Shown here: positions 35,568 through 46,720 of the stretch, in pieces
Layout: the number at the start of each line of letters is the position of its first letter
Position numbering within the stretch: position 1 is the stretch's first letter
Assembly (NCBI GenBank): GCA_022577435.1
Contig: JAKOON010000022.1
Location: 9,763,230 to 9,827,229 of the forward strand
DNA from: Embiotoca jacksoni
Lineage: Eukaryota; Chordata; Actinopteri; Embiotocidae
DNA: 64,000 bases
Direction: 5' to 3'
The notes under the pieces: model-generated
Database searches by the model: none
The model's input: the letters and a program-made list of their open reading frames with translations, nothing else
What the model was told of the DNA's origin: nothing
Made by a program: the position numbers and the translations under genes

Positions 35568-37020
35568 CCTCAGCCGCCACAACACCAACTGAAGTCACAT
35601 AAGAAATGCCACAGGAGGCTTATGGGACTTTGTAGCTTCTGTTTGACAGGCCTATTTCAAACAAACACAAATTTTGCATGCTGCAGCCCCCTTTACTGCA
35701 GCTATACGACGCTCAGAGGAATGAAGATGATGTCGTTGCGAGCCATCAACACATTTTTAACAGAAGAAATTGGAGCTTATTAAGATTTAATAGGCTACGA
35801 ATATAACGGCTGCATATTCTCCTCTTACAATAAATAACAAACTCAATTTCCCCATGGTAATGGAAAGAGAGAGGCTCCTTAAGCAAGACAAATGAAGGGT
35901 TTGCAGCACCGGGTAACAACATTAGCTGGCTAATTAAACAACAATAGAGGATGCCACTGACTCCCGCTATAATTATGCAACGTGGTTTAATGAAAAAGGG
36001 TAACAGCGCAGAAGAAATAGAACCTTAAGATGTGTCGCCGTACCGGCTCCCAACAAACAATCCCACCTATTTGTCTGCCTCTTATCGAGGCCAAGTGATG
36101 TGTATTTCTGCAACTGCATTGTCTCTTCCTAATGGTAATTCTATCCACTTCACAGATGAATGCACAATGAAATGAAGAGAGCAGCAGTATTATGTGGCCC
36201 ACAGTATTGCTGGGGATGAATGTAGTGTTCACAGCCAACCGTCAGGCAGAAAGAGGAGAGAAATGCACAGCTATAAGTTCTAAAAAAAAAACGATCTAGG
36301 TCAGTGTTTTGTGTGTATCCGTTTTGCAGTAGATACCGTTTGTGCTCTTTCTTTTAAAATGAATTAAAGGCCAGCCTTGAAGCAGCCAAAACTACACCTT
36401 TGTTAGGGAACTCAAGCTTCCTCTCCTAAACAGCTGGAGATGTTTTTTTTCCAATATGATGTGAAATGCATATCTGATTTGACTCTGTAGGATGAAGAAG
36501 GGCAGAGTTTCCTCTAAGCAGTGGCCTCTTCTGCTTCCTCTCAAAACGCAATTAATTGTGGCTCCCTGCCGTGAGGTGTGCATGCCTATTCCACGTGGAC
36601 CTATTTTCATACAGACACTTAAATATTCTATTAATTGATAATGTAAATACCCTTTGGCTTGAGAGGATCTCTGACAGAGATTCTAGCTGCATGTGGTGGT
36701 TCATAAGTGACAGCAGAAAGAAACAGTGAGAGGTCTTGAACGACACCTGCTTTGCTCCCCCTCCTCCCCGGCTGGACCCCCGTGACCTCGAGAATTGCGG
36801 CTGTGAACTTATTTTGGTTCACATGAAGGCTGTTTTCTACATCGCGGGCCCTGTGCCCATTAAGATATGCTTGGGAACGTGTTTTTATTGGGATAGCAGT
36901 TGAACGTCCAACTCCTGGGTTATGTGCCCAATAAAAAGCTGTGGAATGTTGGGAATGAGATACAGGTGGGTACAGCCAAAGATGGAAAAAGAAAAGAGAC
37001 AGGGGGAGTATTGAGGTCAT
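35568..37020. promoter_or_regulatory. CNE-like DNA
   Basis: Mostly complex AT-rich DNA. The parts at 35720-36240 and 36520-37000 look most conserved in style, with GGCTAATTAAAC (about 35928), GCTATAATTATGC and AACGCAATTAATTGTGG (about 36545) words. No coding region is supported. Frames of 83 to 129 codons on the minus strand are unrecognisable. Confidence 0.3.
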
Positions 37021-37379
37021 ATATAGGATGTGACTGCAGAGATGTTAACTTCGGTTAGAAGATTTGCCAAAAGCAAAACTATCGGCTAACTGCCCAAGAT
37101 ATGGATCCTTCATGGTAGTCAAAAGAAACCTGCAGGATTTTTTTTTTCTGGTATGACTATTTCAAATATACAAAAGACAGCACGCTTTTTGAGCAGCATC
37201 AGACCTTCAAGCTCCAACAAGTGACCTTGATCACATCAATGTCTCTTAAATGCGTCTTACTGTCTTCACTTCGGCATTCTCTCTTTCTGTTTGGTGTAAA
37301 CGTGTTGACTCAATGTCAAGCAAACAAAAGAAGCGAGATAAAGCCATCGCTAGCATCTCCAAGGCCGGGGCTGTGTTCT
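37021..37379. other. No gene seen
   Basis: Unassigned DNA with a short T run near 37139-37148. There is nothing further I can support. Confidence 0.5.
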
Positions 37380-37780
37380 TCAGATTTTTCGAAATAATAT
37401 TTCGTCTAACTGGGGAATATTGCTGTCTTTTAGGTGAATCGCAGACTAAAGAGCAAATATTCAGCTCGTGTCAGCGACGAGTACAGTAAGTCGCTCCCTG
37501 CGCAGATCGACAGCCCTAAAAGCACTCGCTAAATGGAGCTAGTGCACTGCACGCGGCGCCCGCTGAGGCGGCCTGTTATTTATTCACAACAAGCTGTCGC
37601 CACGGAAGATTTGAAAAACAACTATAATCATCAATAATACAACATTTTGATTGTACATATGGTATAAGTGTTAATTATTCACTATACAAAATGACATAAA
37701 AGTCAATTAGTGATGCTCCGTCACAAAACAAGTAATTACTGCCGGTATAAGTCTGATCTTAGAAGTGAGGGTTTTATTGG
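37380..37780. promoter_or_regulatory. Candidate conserved element with exon-like segment
   Basis: A TGCTGTCTTTTAG acceptor-like word ends at 37433. After 52 nt there is a donor-like GTAAGT starting at 37486. In one frame the enclosed 52 nt read VNRRLKSKYSARVSDEY without a stop; another frame is also open. G+C-rich DNA with CpG steps follows, then AT-rich DNA with GTTAATTATTCAC, CAATTAGTG and AGTAATTACTG words. The block could be a conserved alternative exon plus intronic enhancer, or just an enhancer. Confidence 0.35.
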
Positions 37781-38651
37781 TGTGGCATTTAAAAAATGCA
37801 TGATACAAAATATTTATCTTTATTTTTCAAAAGCTTGGGATGCAAATCTCTGATGGTGAGCTCTAAATGGATGTGTCTTTTCAAAAATGTATGCACTGCA
37901 CAAAGCCTTCTCCCAGCATGCAGTTGGAAAGGCTTTTTTCATGAATTTGTGATGAAATGTTGGTTGACAAATACGAAAACATGAATATTGAAAACATTTA
38001 CAGCATTTTACTTTATGAGTTGACACATTTAATATGCTGACTAAAAGCCTACAGCTCTAAATTACTGCGTGGGACTGTGTCTGTTAGTATGCGTGTGCGC
38101 GCGTGTATGTATGTGTGTGCGTACTGTACGTCTCGGGCACTTAAAATGCATTTTGTATAAAGAAGCTCACTTAGAAAACACACTTGCAACTCAAGGCTTC
38201 ATAAACACACTTGCATTACAAAGATAAGATGCTGCTGTGCATATTGTACAGCTTCAAAACATGCACTCATTGCATTCATCAAAATCCCCATGTCTTATTA
38301 GAATGGAAGTGCATTAAGCTTTAATACAGACGCCGGAGCAGCCTAAACACGAGTGAACAGCTGAGTCGAGAGCACAAGCACGCACAGAGCAGCAACGCAG
38401 ACACAAAAGGCGGTCGAAGATTACCATTTAAATGCTTTCTTATAACCACACACATTTGATTCTTGAAAATTATAACAAAGCAACGAAACAGATGTCGAAA
38501 GAACACACTGATAAGCAAATTTGCAAATGGTCTTTTGTGTCTGTGATAGAATGAACCACAGTGCAAGCTGCAGTTTGACTATTTGACAGAAAAATTGAGA
38601 ACAAAAGATGCAAACGGATACGGTGAGCTGCAGATGACATTTCAGAGGAAA
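37781..38651. other. No gene seen
   Basis: Unassigned DNA with a GT/GCGC-rich patch at about 38091-38120. The 13-base word AAACACACTTGCA occurs twice near 38176 and 38204. Confidence 0.5.
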
Positions 38652-38809
38652 AATATATATATATATATATATAACAGAACTATTTTTTTAATAGAGCACA
38701 TCCACAGTAATTTAGAATTCTCACTCCCCCTCATTCTTTTGCGGGTAACACACCTCACTGCAGGGAATTCCACTTCTTACTTTTGACTCTTTTAATATTC
38801 AGTGTTTGA

Positions 38810-38840
<31 letters not shown>
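38652..38840. repeat. (AT)n tract and 30-base poly-A run
   Basis: An AT dinucleotide tract of about 22 bp lies at 38652-38673, and a 30-base A run at 38811-38840. The A run is the longest in the window and could be a retroposon tail on the + strand, but the preceding 130 bp do not resemble a SINE or LINE end that I know. Confidence 0.93.
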
Positions 38841-38842
<2 letters not shown>

Positions 38843-39371
38843 CCTCTGCTTTGCTCTGACAACCTACCAGAAAACCGCTAGATTGTCAGGGAGGAAAACG
38901 ATAAATAGCACTACAACTAGTGCGATTGAACCTTGTTGTGTGAAGATCAGAGTCCCGAAATTACACCTGACAATTCAAACACCAAAAGTTTACACGCACA
39001 CACGAGCTCAGACACACACACTTCATGTCTCCCCTGTCTCACTCTCCGGGGTGCTGCTTTATTAATGAGTTCGAAACATAAAAAGTATCCGGAGGACAGG
39101 AAGTGTCACTCATCAAAAAAGGCTGTTTTTGAACAGTCTTGGCGCATGTTAAAGAATTATTCTCTTTCATAAGGACAAGAGACAATCAGTGATTGCCAGG
39201 GTTTTTTCAGATGACCAGACCACGAATCCTCTTTCTCAGACATGGCATGAATATTGTATGTAAAGTGTGCAAAGTTGGGCTGCCTGGTGGGAGAGAGGGA
39301 GGACTGAAGGCTGTAGACATTTGGTGCTGTTCATTATGACTGTTTGCAATGGGAAAGTGTGTGATTTGTCC
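38841..39371. other. No gene seen
   Basis: Unassigned DNA with scattered CACA words. No frame is credible. Confidence 0.5.
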
Positions 39372-39421
39372 GTGTGTGTGTGTGTGTGTGTGTGCCTGTG
39401 TGCCTGTGTGTCTGTGTGTGT
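39372..39421. repeat. (GT)n with GCCT interruptions
   Basis: About 50 bp of GT with two GCCT units and TCT interruptions, which suggests an ageing microsatellite. Confidence 0.93.
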
Positions 39422-39852
39422 CTGTATGGTTGTGTGAGGCAGAGACAACACGAGAGTGTGATTAATTTCATTGATTAAATGCAATGTTTTGGGTAAATAC
39501 AGATAGTAAGCCACAAATGAATTGAACAGATCAATGCCATTGATTTTTTGTGAATAAACTTTCAGTCTGGCTCAATAAGGAGCCGCTTTCTGAAAACTAA
39601 CCTGCCAAGGCCAGGAAAAACAAACCAAGATATGACAGGTGAGTGAAAGCCCCGCCGCACGCAATCTACATCATAAAATCAAGTGGCAATCGTTTGGCCT
39701 TTGGCCTGGCAAAGACGCACAAACAGCACAGCTCAACTTGAAAAATAAATGCACGCCAGCACATGCAAAGTGAATACACGATATACATATATGTACATCA
39801 CAAACCCACACACAGGCACTACAGTACAAATACAATGTAATGACACCCGAGA

Positions 39853-39854
<2 letters not shown>
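39422..39854. other. No gene seen
   Basis: AT-rich unassigned DNA. Nothing coding is supported. Confidence 0.5.

Positions 39855-39905
<51 letters not shown>
39855..39905. repeat. (CA)n microsatellite
   Basis: About 51 bp of perfect CA. It explains the Cys-Val frame on the minus strand. Confidence 0.97.
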
Positions 39906-39906
<1 letters not shown>

Positions 39907-40448
39907 CTCTGCTCCTGTGTGATCTTGCCTATGCCTTCCCGGGATGGAACAAATAATGGGGGGAAGTCGGCTGAGGGAGTTTGAAGCTCTCCCTGTCAGT
40001 GACACCGTGTCAGCTCTGCATCTCCCTGTACCAAACACACACCTTTGCTCCCCCCCTTACTAAAACAGCATAGGGAACAAGGCCTTTGAATAATAAATAC
40101 TCCAAAGTTTCCACACAACTCTGGCCACAGATGCCCGTCCAGCAAACAATGTTGATGTGTGGAGGAGGAGAGCCGCGGAAGGAGTCTGGATGAATACAAG
40201 ATGCATGTTCAGACACCAAACAGGACTGAGAATGGGGCTTCTAGGAAGCGAGTCGGGCCTGCAGAGCAAGAGAGCTAGTGGCCTGAAACTTCAAAATCCC
40301 TGTGTACACACAGACATCCCTGCAGAGGGTGGTACAACTGCAACATAAGCAAAAAAAAAAAAAAAAAGTTGAGAATGCTTTTCTTGTAAAAATCTAAAGA
40401 GAAATTGCAGGAAGGGAATGTGCTTCAGTAAAGATTCAATGCAGAAAA
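39906..40448. other. No gene seen; poly-A run
   Basis: Unassigned DNA with an A run at about 40350-40367. Three overlapping minus-strand frames near 40000-40269 have no recognisable features. Confidence 0.5.
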
Positions 40449-41122
40449 ACCTCAAAATTTAAAAATGGTATATGGATGGACCTTAAAGCAGTGCTTCACT
40501 AATTTAGCCACCAGGATCGTTCGGATTTTCCCAACTTTTCTCTCCAAACCTAAGGAGGCCTTTAGACAAAGTATCTCATCATCTTCCCAATCAGGATTAC
40601 GATTCTTGAGAACCTCACAAAACTCCTCAAAGCATATGAAGCATGCAGTATTAACTGCATTACCAGCAGACAGCGGGATGATAACAAAGTGGCCGTCCAT
40701 GAGCGGCACAAGGTGGCCCCATACTTCACTTTCCCTCCAGAGGTACAACAGGGGAGGGTGAGGTTTGGCTGATGAACAGGGGCCATTGTAGTAGCTGATG
40801 TGTCCATCGTCAGCCGATATTTAATCCTCCGGTTCCGCAGCGTGGCCCGAACATGACAGAAAATCATTAGCCACCACGGGCTGTTAACTGTCACATGAGT
40901 GATTGAATAGGCAGTGAGCCATGGAGTTTTGTATGGCACTTAAACGTCTGTCCTGAAGCCTCGTGGTGGCGGACCATCGAGGTCAATGATGAGGCAGACT
41001 TGGCGGGCAGACACTCCCACTCTCTGAGGGATGGGTTTCCTTGATGTAGCACAACTGAGTGGGGAATAAGTCCGGGTCAAGCCAGCCAAGTCTAAAGTGG
41101 TGCAATCCAACATACTTCTCAA
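40449..41122 (-). pseudogene. Broken coding-like remnant, unknown family
   Basis: On the minus strand, one frame is open from 41122 to 40562 except for a single TAA at 40940-40942. A second frame is open from 40820 to its stop at 40452, about 123 codons. The protein-like text appears to pass from the first frame to the second somewhere between 40820 and 40740, which suggests a frameshift. Residue groups include VCLIIDLDGPPPRGF before the stop, and DDGHISYYNGP, LWRESEVWGHLVPL and NTACFICFEEFCEVL in the second frame. The composition is more protein-like than elsewhere in the window, but I do not recognise the family. It could be a decayed transposon gene, a processed pseudogene or chance. Confidence 0.3.
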
Positions 41123-41560
41123 ATACTGTACTTAAATACAGTTTTGAGGTAATTCAAATTTTCCAAAGGGCTTCCACGTTCCACATTTACTTAATAACTG
41201 TAGTATCAAGTTACTCTGCAAATTCAGTTAAATCATGCAAAATCTAATGAGCAAATAAATTCTGACGTATTGCTAGAGGTTAAGACTTTACTCATTCCAA
41301 AGGGAAATTTACATACTACCCAGCAGTTATATCATAGTTTGAATTAGCTCTATGTTTACCAGCTGCAACATTAATGGGATGTTAATGTATTAATAATTAT
41401 AATCCAATAAAATAGCATTCATTATTATCTCAAATTGGCCTCTACAGTTTTACTTTCGGTACGTTCAGTGTATTTTAATGCTGACTTGTAACAGTGCATT
41501 TCTATACTGTGACTTTGCTACTTGTACTTTTTTTTTCTTTTCTTTACAACACCTGCTTTA
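41105..41560 (+). mobile_element. Teleost dispersed repeat copy
   Basis: The segment follows, from memory, the order of a repeat abundant in percomorph fish: an AATACTGTACTTAAATACAGTTTTGAGGTA-like start, a central ACCAGCTGCAACATTAA / GTATTAATAATTATAATCCAAT block, and an end with TTTTACTTTCGGTAC, ACTTGTAACAGTG, ATTTCTATACTGTG and GCTACTTGTACTT. It is heavily mutated and has an internal divergent part at about 41230-41340. No transposase is encoded. It abuts the coding-like remnant at 40449-41122, so both may belong to one insertion. The termini are approximate. Confidence 0.65.
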
Positions 41561-42040
41561 ACCTGGATTATTCTCATGTTGACATCAACATCCCTAAAAA
41601 CTAAAAATTCATATCAGAATCTGTTCATTTTCTGAGATATGCATCAGAGTGATAGCCTTGACCGAATGCTGTTGCATACATTAAACCCTGTATGATAAGT
41701 ATCTGCGTGAGCACAGTACCACAACACACTTAATATGAAGTGGGCAAAAAATATTGTCTCACTAGACAGGCTAAAAATACCACTCCATAGAGGATTTTTT
41801 TTTTTTTTTCATCTAATGTCCACCTCCTCGCCACACAAATCCACTCCTCTCTGTTCTTTTAGCTGAGCCTTGACATCCAGACCTGGCTGGTCTATGTAAC
41901 GTACACATAAGATTGGTTGTGTTACCCACCAGGGCCGAATCTCCATATTATTCCCCGGTGGCTTCTGTCTCTGTCTTGGAGAAAGTAAGAGGCCCTGCTG
42001 CACACACACTCCTTCCTTGATGGGGGTTGAGGAGGGTGAG
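41561..42040. other. No gene seen; poly-T run
   Basis: A T run lies at about 41797-41809. The remaining sequence is unassigned. Confidence 0.5.
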
Positions 42041-42068
42041 GGTGGTGGTGGTGGTGGTGGTGGTGGTG
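42041..42068 (+). repeat. (GGT)n microsatellite
   Basis: About nine GGT triplets. Read on the other strand it gives the poly-Pro or poly-Thr frames, which are artefacts. Confidence 0.95.
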
Positions 42069-42691
42069 TGGCTCTCTGGGATAGCGCAGTCCAGTTTAGC
42101 AGGATGGTCCACAGATGCCATGAATAAGAGATAATTCTGCCTCTCCTTTTCACCACGCCACATGTTCATTAAAGTCAATGCTGTTAAAAGTTTCTCTCCA
42201 TTTCCTCTTTTTTTTTTTTTTTTTTTATTAAAGGAACACATGAAAGAGGGAGAGAAAAAAAGATGTAGGAAATTGTCAAATTATAAATTAAGCTGCTGCT
42301 TCAATTATTTGCTTGGTTTGATAATAACATGTGGTTAATTTTTGAACGAGGTTAATTACAAGAGGGTTAATGATATTCTTATAAAAAAAAAAAAAAATTT
42401 AAAAAAAAGAACTCATCACATTTTCCTTCCTAAATTACACGGGCATATATGAACCAAATATTTTCTTCAATTAATTCGTAATTGTTAATAAATATCTTAC
42501 AATTCAGAGGGCACGTGGGCTGAGGCCATGTTTTGGAATGACATATTTGAACAGTTTCTCGACACTCTGTAACAATAATTGCGATAGCTGACTTCTCACC
42601 AGAGGTAATCTGACTCTTGCTGTCTTTGGTAGGTGGCCAATTTATTTCATGAAGTGGGCAGATATTGCACTTGCTGCACATGGTGTTATTT

Positions 42692-42693
<2 letters not shown>
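42069..42693. promoter_or_regulatory. CNE-like block with poly-T and poly-A runs
   Basis: A T run at 42208-42226 and A runs at about 42383-42407 bracket AT-rich complex DNA. It has GGTTAATTTTTGAACGAGGTTAATTAC and CTTCAATTAATTCGTAATTG words at about 42333-42485, a dense cluster of TTAATT homeodomain cores. No coding region is supported. Confidence 0.3.

Positions 42694-42727
<34 letters not shown>
42694..42727. repeat. (GT)n microsatellite
   Basis: Seventeen GT units, perfect, followed by a short GA stretch. Confidence 0.95.
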
Positions 42728-42733
<6 letters not shown>

Positions 42734-45368
42734 GGAGTGTGAGAGGAACAAACAGGGGGCAGGTAGGTGTGATCGCTCATTCACACAGGAGCTGCTTGAT
42801 GTCGAGCCCTACGGGGCGTGATTACTAGGCCCTGGGTGATCCTTCAACTCTCCGCCTGACACTTGCTGCCTGTCCCCTTCCCTCCACTCTCCTTGCATCC
42901 CAACACCTTGCCTCCTCCGTCCTCATTCATCTCTCTATATCTCTCCATCTTTAACTCCGCAATGCAAGTTTCTTTTTTTTTTTTTTTGCCACAGTGTTTT
43001 ATTTACTCCTGTAGCCCCGTGTCTGTCTTGATAATGCCTTTCTGCCAGTCTGATAAATAAAGCAGTTTGTCTTTTTACAGTGCCCGGGACACTTACAGTT
43101 AATGTCTCTACGTCGGTCCCTGCTATTTATCAGACTTCAGACATGCATCCGCTGTGTATGCGAGTCCCTCGCGGCACATTTCAACAAGGCTATTAGATTT
43201 CATGTGCGGAGAAATAAGTGGTATCTACACTACAAGCTTCAGGGGTAAACGTTCCTTCTTTTTAATAGTAGAATTAGCATTTTTACACTCATATTTTAGG
43301 AATTTAGACGAAGCTTTCATCCGGAACAACTTGTGACTGAGTAAACAGATGGGGCTTTCTTACTTAAAATCACTTCCACTACAATGTACTGTAGGAACAA
43401 ATGAGGTGGCGATTATTGTTGCCTTTTATCTGCATTAGACTGTTTCTACAGGTTGCTCTGTGATTCTGTTTGTCCCATCAGTGTTGTAAAAACTAAAACA
43501 GGCTCGGGTTGCTTTCCCTCACTATAACCTACACTTTTATAATCACGTTCTCTCTTCTTCACCACAAGTTCTGTTCACCTTCAATCATCACCACAAGGAG
43601 TGATCAGGGAACAACACTGCTAAAATAACACAGGAGATATCTATTAATGTGCATTTACATTACATAAAAAGCCTGATACCTTAATATTGTGCCAGTATTG
43701 CAAGATGAGCCCCTTGGGTGAGACATCATTCACTCACAAACTTCACAAAAAACAGCTTTGTGTTGCTGCCGTCAAATGATTGTTGCCGATGCGACAGGAT
43801 GTCAAACAACTTGCAGAAGAACACATCGAACAGCAACAGAACTAAGAAAGTGGTTTACTACTGAATCTGTGCTTTAACAACTACGGCGATGTTTTTATAT
43901 GATGGTGTTGTAACGCACCCTCTTGATATTGACAGTGCAAGGAAGAGAACAGTCAGTCAAATTCAGCAATACAGGCAAGTATGACCGACTTTGTTCAGTC
44001 AAAATATGCAAACACATGCCCAAGCAAAATTCCAAGCCAAGAACAAATATATATATATATACAAATTATAAAATATTTTCTTCATTTTAGTTCCCACACA
44101 ATTTCCTTTACACACTTCCGTAAAATAAAAATTCCAGCTTGTTTTTGACAACAGAAAACTGATTTAAAACAAAATTCTAAGGTAGAAACGAGGAAGAAAA
44201 GTGATAAAATGGCACCAGGATATCTGAAATAAGATTAAGATCAAAGACTGTTGGAGTCTTGGTGACAAAAAGTTAGATTGTGACTGAGCTGATGAAATCG
44301 CTCAAATTTGAGCTCGTAGTCTATGGGTTTAATATCCTCTTGTTAGATGGACACAAGGGACTGGTGGTGACTTTTTAGGGGGCTAAAACATTACCATGAT
44401 GGGCTAGCAGCATCCTTTCATGCTCTATCCAACAGAGTTCATATAGACATGCTTGACTTAAAACCACCTTGTTAACAAAAAGAGAGTGAACAAAGAACAT
44501 TGCACTCTGTAAAAAAAAATCCTGACACTTCTACAGTGCGCGTACTTGAAATTTTCAAACACTTGTCTTTTCTTTACCATAATAGATGTCAGTTTTCTCT
44601 GATGTAGCTCAAAAAGGGGGAGCAGCACGTAGGGTCTCACTCTTTCTGCATTTGAAGCTATCACTCAATAGCGGATCTGTGTTGTTCGACATCAAACAAA
44701 GGAGACATTCGCAGCATCACCTGCAGAGAGCTCCAAAGGGATGAAGCAAAATATCTTCAAATCACTTGTCCAAGACATTTCCCCCTATTAAGGCTGCCTC
44801 CACACAGGCTTTAAGGCGGAGACAGGCCCTTTAGATAAGCTAACCAAACCCGAGTGTTACAGCTGGAAGATCAGACACACACTCGATGTTCTATTACAGA
44901 GCTCCCCTCTACTGGCGTGCCATTAAAAAACTAAAAAGTCTCCATGTTTAACGGTGTTAAGTCAATATAATGAGCTATTTAGCTGCAAAAGCAAACAGCA
45001 AATAAGAAAACAGTTATATTATCCACCTATACAGAGTACTATGTTTGGTACAAGAGTGATGAACTAATTCACTACATGTCATTGCTCTTAATATGAACGT
45101 TAAATATAGTTGTAATCACAGTTTTTACCATTTATTGCTTTACAATTATAAGCTAACTGACAACCGTTTGGTTGCAATACCTACAAAAGTGTGAGCTAAA
45201 AAGATTATGAAGTCGCTGGTCACAAATGCTAAATTTTTGGTCAAATATACTCACATTTTCAGTTTGTGCGGCTGTGGGTGCCTATCAGTATGAATGTGTA
45301 TGACTCCCAACAGTGAATACATGGTACCAGCACTTCAGTGCTAGGTGCATTTTGGTATGTATGTATGT

Positions 45369-45370
<2 letters not shown>
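42728..45370. other. No gene seen; unassigned
   Basis: A T run lies at about 42973-42986. An AATAAA word at 43056 is followed by GT-rich DNA, but there is no gene for it to end. An (AT)n tract lies at about 44048-44061. The block at 44760-44880 is complex and may be conserved. The rest is AT-rich and unassigned. Confidence 0.5.
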
Positions 45371-45432
<62 letters not shown>

Positions 45433-45450
45433 GCGTGTGTGCGTGTGTGC
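45371..45450. repeat. (GT)n microsatellite, about 80 bp
   Basis: A long GT tract with GTGCGT interruptions in its last third (about 45427-45450). The perfect part is about 55 bp. Confidence 0.97.
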
Positions 45451-46169
45451 ATTTGTGTGTTGTAATCTCAGCAGCAGATCATGTTTTCCAGGCCTCAGAT
45501 GAGGCAAAGCAGCTTTGGCAGCGGGCCGTTTCATCTCAGGCACTGGGGCCCAAAACAAAGAGAAAATGATTGATTGGATGATGAATTATTTAGAGGTGGA
45601 GAGCTGAGGAACGAACCAGCCATGCTGGAGAGAGAGAGGAAGAGCGCGATAGAGAGAGCAAGGAAACAAGTGAGAGAGAGTGAGTTCAGCTTCCCTTTAT
45701 CGCTCTCTCTCCTTGTAGAAGATGGGAATTCAAGTAAAAACTTGCCCCTAATTGTACTAATGCATGTCACCGCAAATTTGCCAAAATAAAATATTGATGT
45801 GGATGCAGTGACAGGCCTGCAGAGTGCTGAGCGCTGATTGGAGAGGAGAGGTGTTTGCTCAGGGATCTATAGGACGTTTGAACCTACATGTAACTCTACA
45901 CCAAAGACAGAGGGGGGAACAACCTCTTCAGCTCCAGACATCCATCCTTTCACCGCAATCTGTCTATATCTCCCCACTTTTAAAGTGAAAACCACTGTCA
46001 CTGAATATTTACCTGTAAGCGTACCTGCAGATAAGCCAATATTATTTGAATGGCAGCATGAAAACAACACACATCCTTAAATGTCAGTGACGGGGGCTGT
46101 GTGAGTGAATGCAGCTGCAGCCCCTTATGTGATGCCCGCTTGGACCACAGGGGGCACTGATGTGATATG
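45451..46169. other. No gene seen; partly CNE-like
   Basis: The segment 45540-45640 carries GATTGATTGGATGATGAATTATTTAGAGG-like complex DNA and may be conserved. GA/CT-rich stretches follow to about 45715. No coding region is supported. Confidence 0.45.
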
Positions 46170-46290
46170 CGAGAGAGAAACGGACAAGAGTGGAGTGAGA
46201 GTGTGAGAGACAGAAGAAAAGAGAGAGGGGGAGACAGAGAGAGAGAAGGAGAGAGACAGAGTGGGAGGGAGAGGAAAAGAGATGCAATGA
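46170..46290 (+). repeat. GA-rich purine tract
   Basis: About 120 bp on the + strand are nearly all G and A with GAGA repeats. Such mirror-like purine tracts can form triplex DNA. The Arg-Glu frame on + and Leu-Ser frame on - are artefacts. Confidence 0.85.
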
Positions 46291-46720
46291 GGCAAGGCTA
46301 CGGGGATGAACGCAAAGCGTCTCTCTCCCTTCATTTTTTCAATATCCTCTCCTCATGAAATTTCATTTGGATTGTAAATGTTCAGTAATTTACCATCATA
46401 AATGTGTAATGGGCCCCTGAATCCAATGACATTGTGCTGGCTAATCAACTCATTTGAAAATGAATATAGATCTATTAAAGGGAACTCGGCATTTCCCCTT
46501 TGTTAAGACTGGCATGCTGTCAAACATGGGAACACTTCCCAAAAGGGGGTTTCTGGGAAGAGGGATCCTCTTCGAGGAATGGAAAAAATAATCTACTCAT
46601 CAGATGTTTTGATCTTAAAAAGAGATGACGACTTGAGATTAAGTGCCTGTGCTAAATTCTGATTTGTTTTGTCATTAGGAAACTGACATCTAATCGACGT
46701 AAGAGTCTCATTTAAAACCT
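46291..46720. promoter_or_regulatory. Candidate conserved non-coding element
   Basis: Complex AT-rich DNA without simple repeats. Words include CATGAAATTTCATTTGGATTG near 46354, AATCCAATGACATTGTG near 46420, GCTAATCAACTCATTTG near 46439, and AGATCTATTAAAGG. There is no coding frame. The texture is typical of conserved enhancers. Confidence 0.35.
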
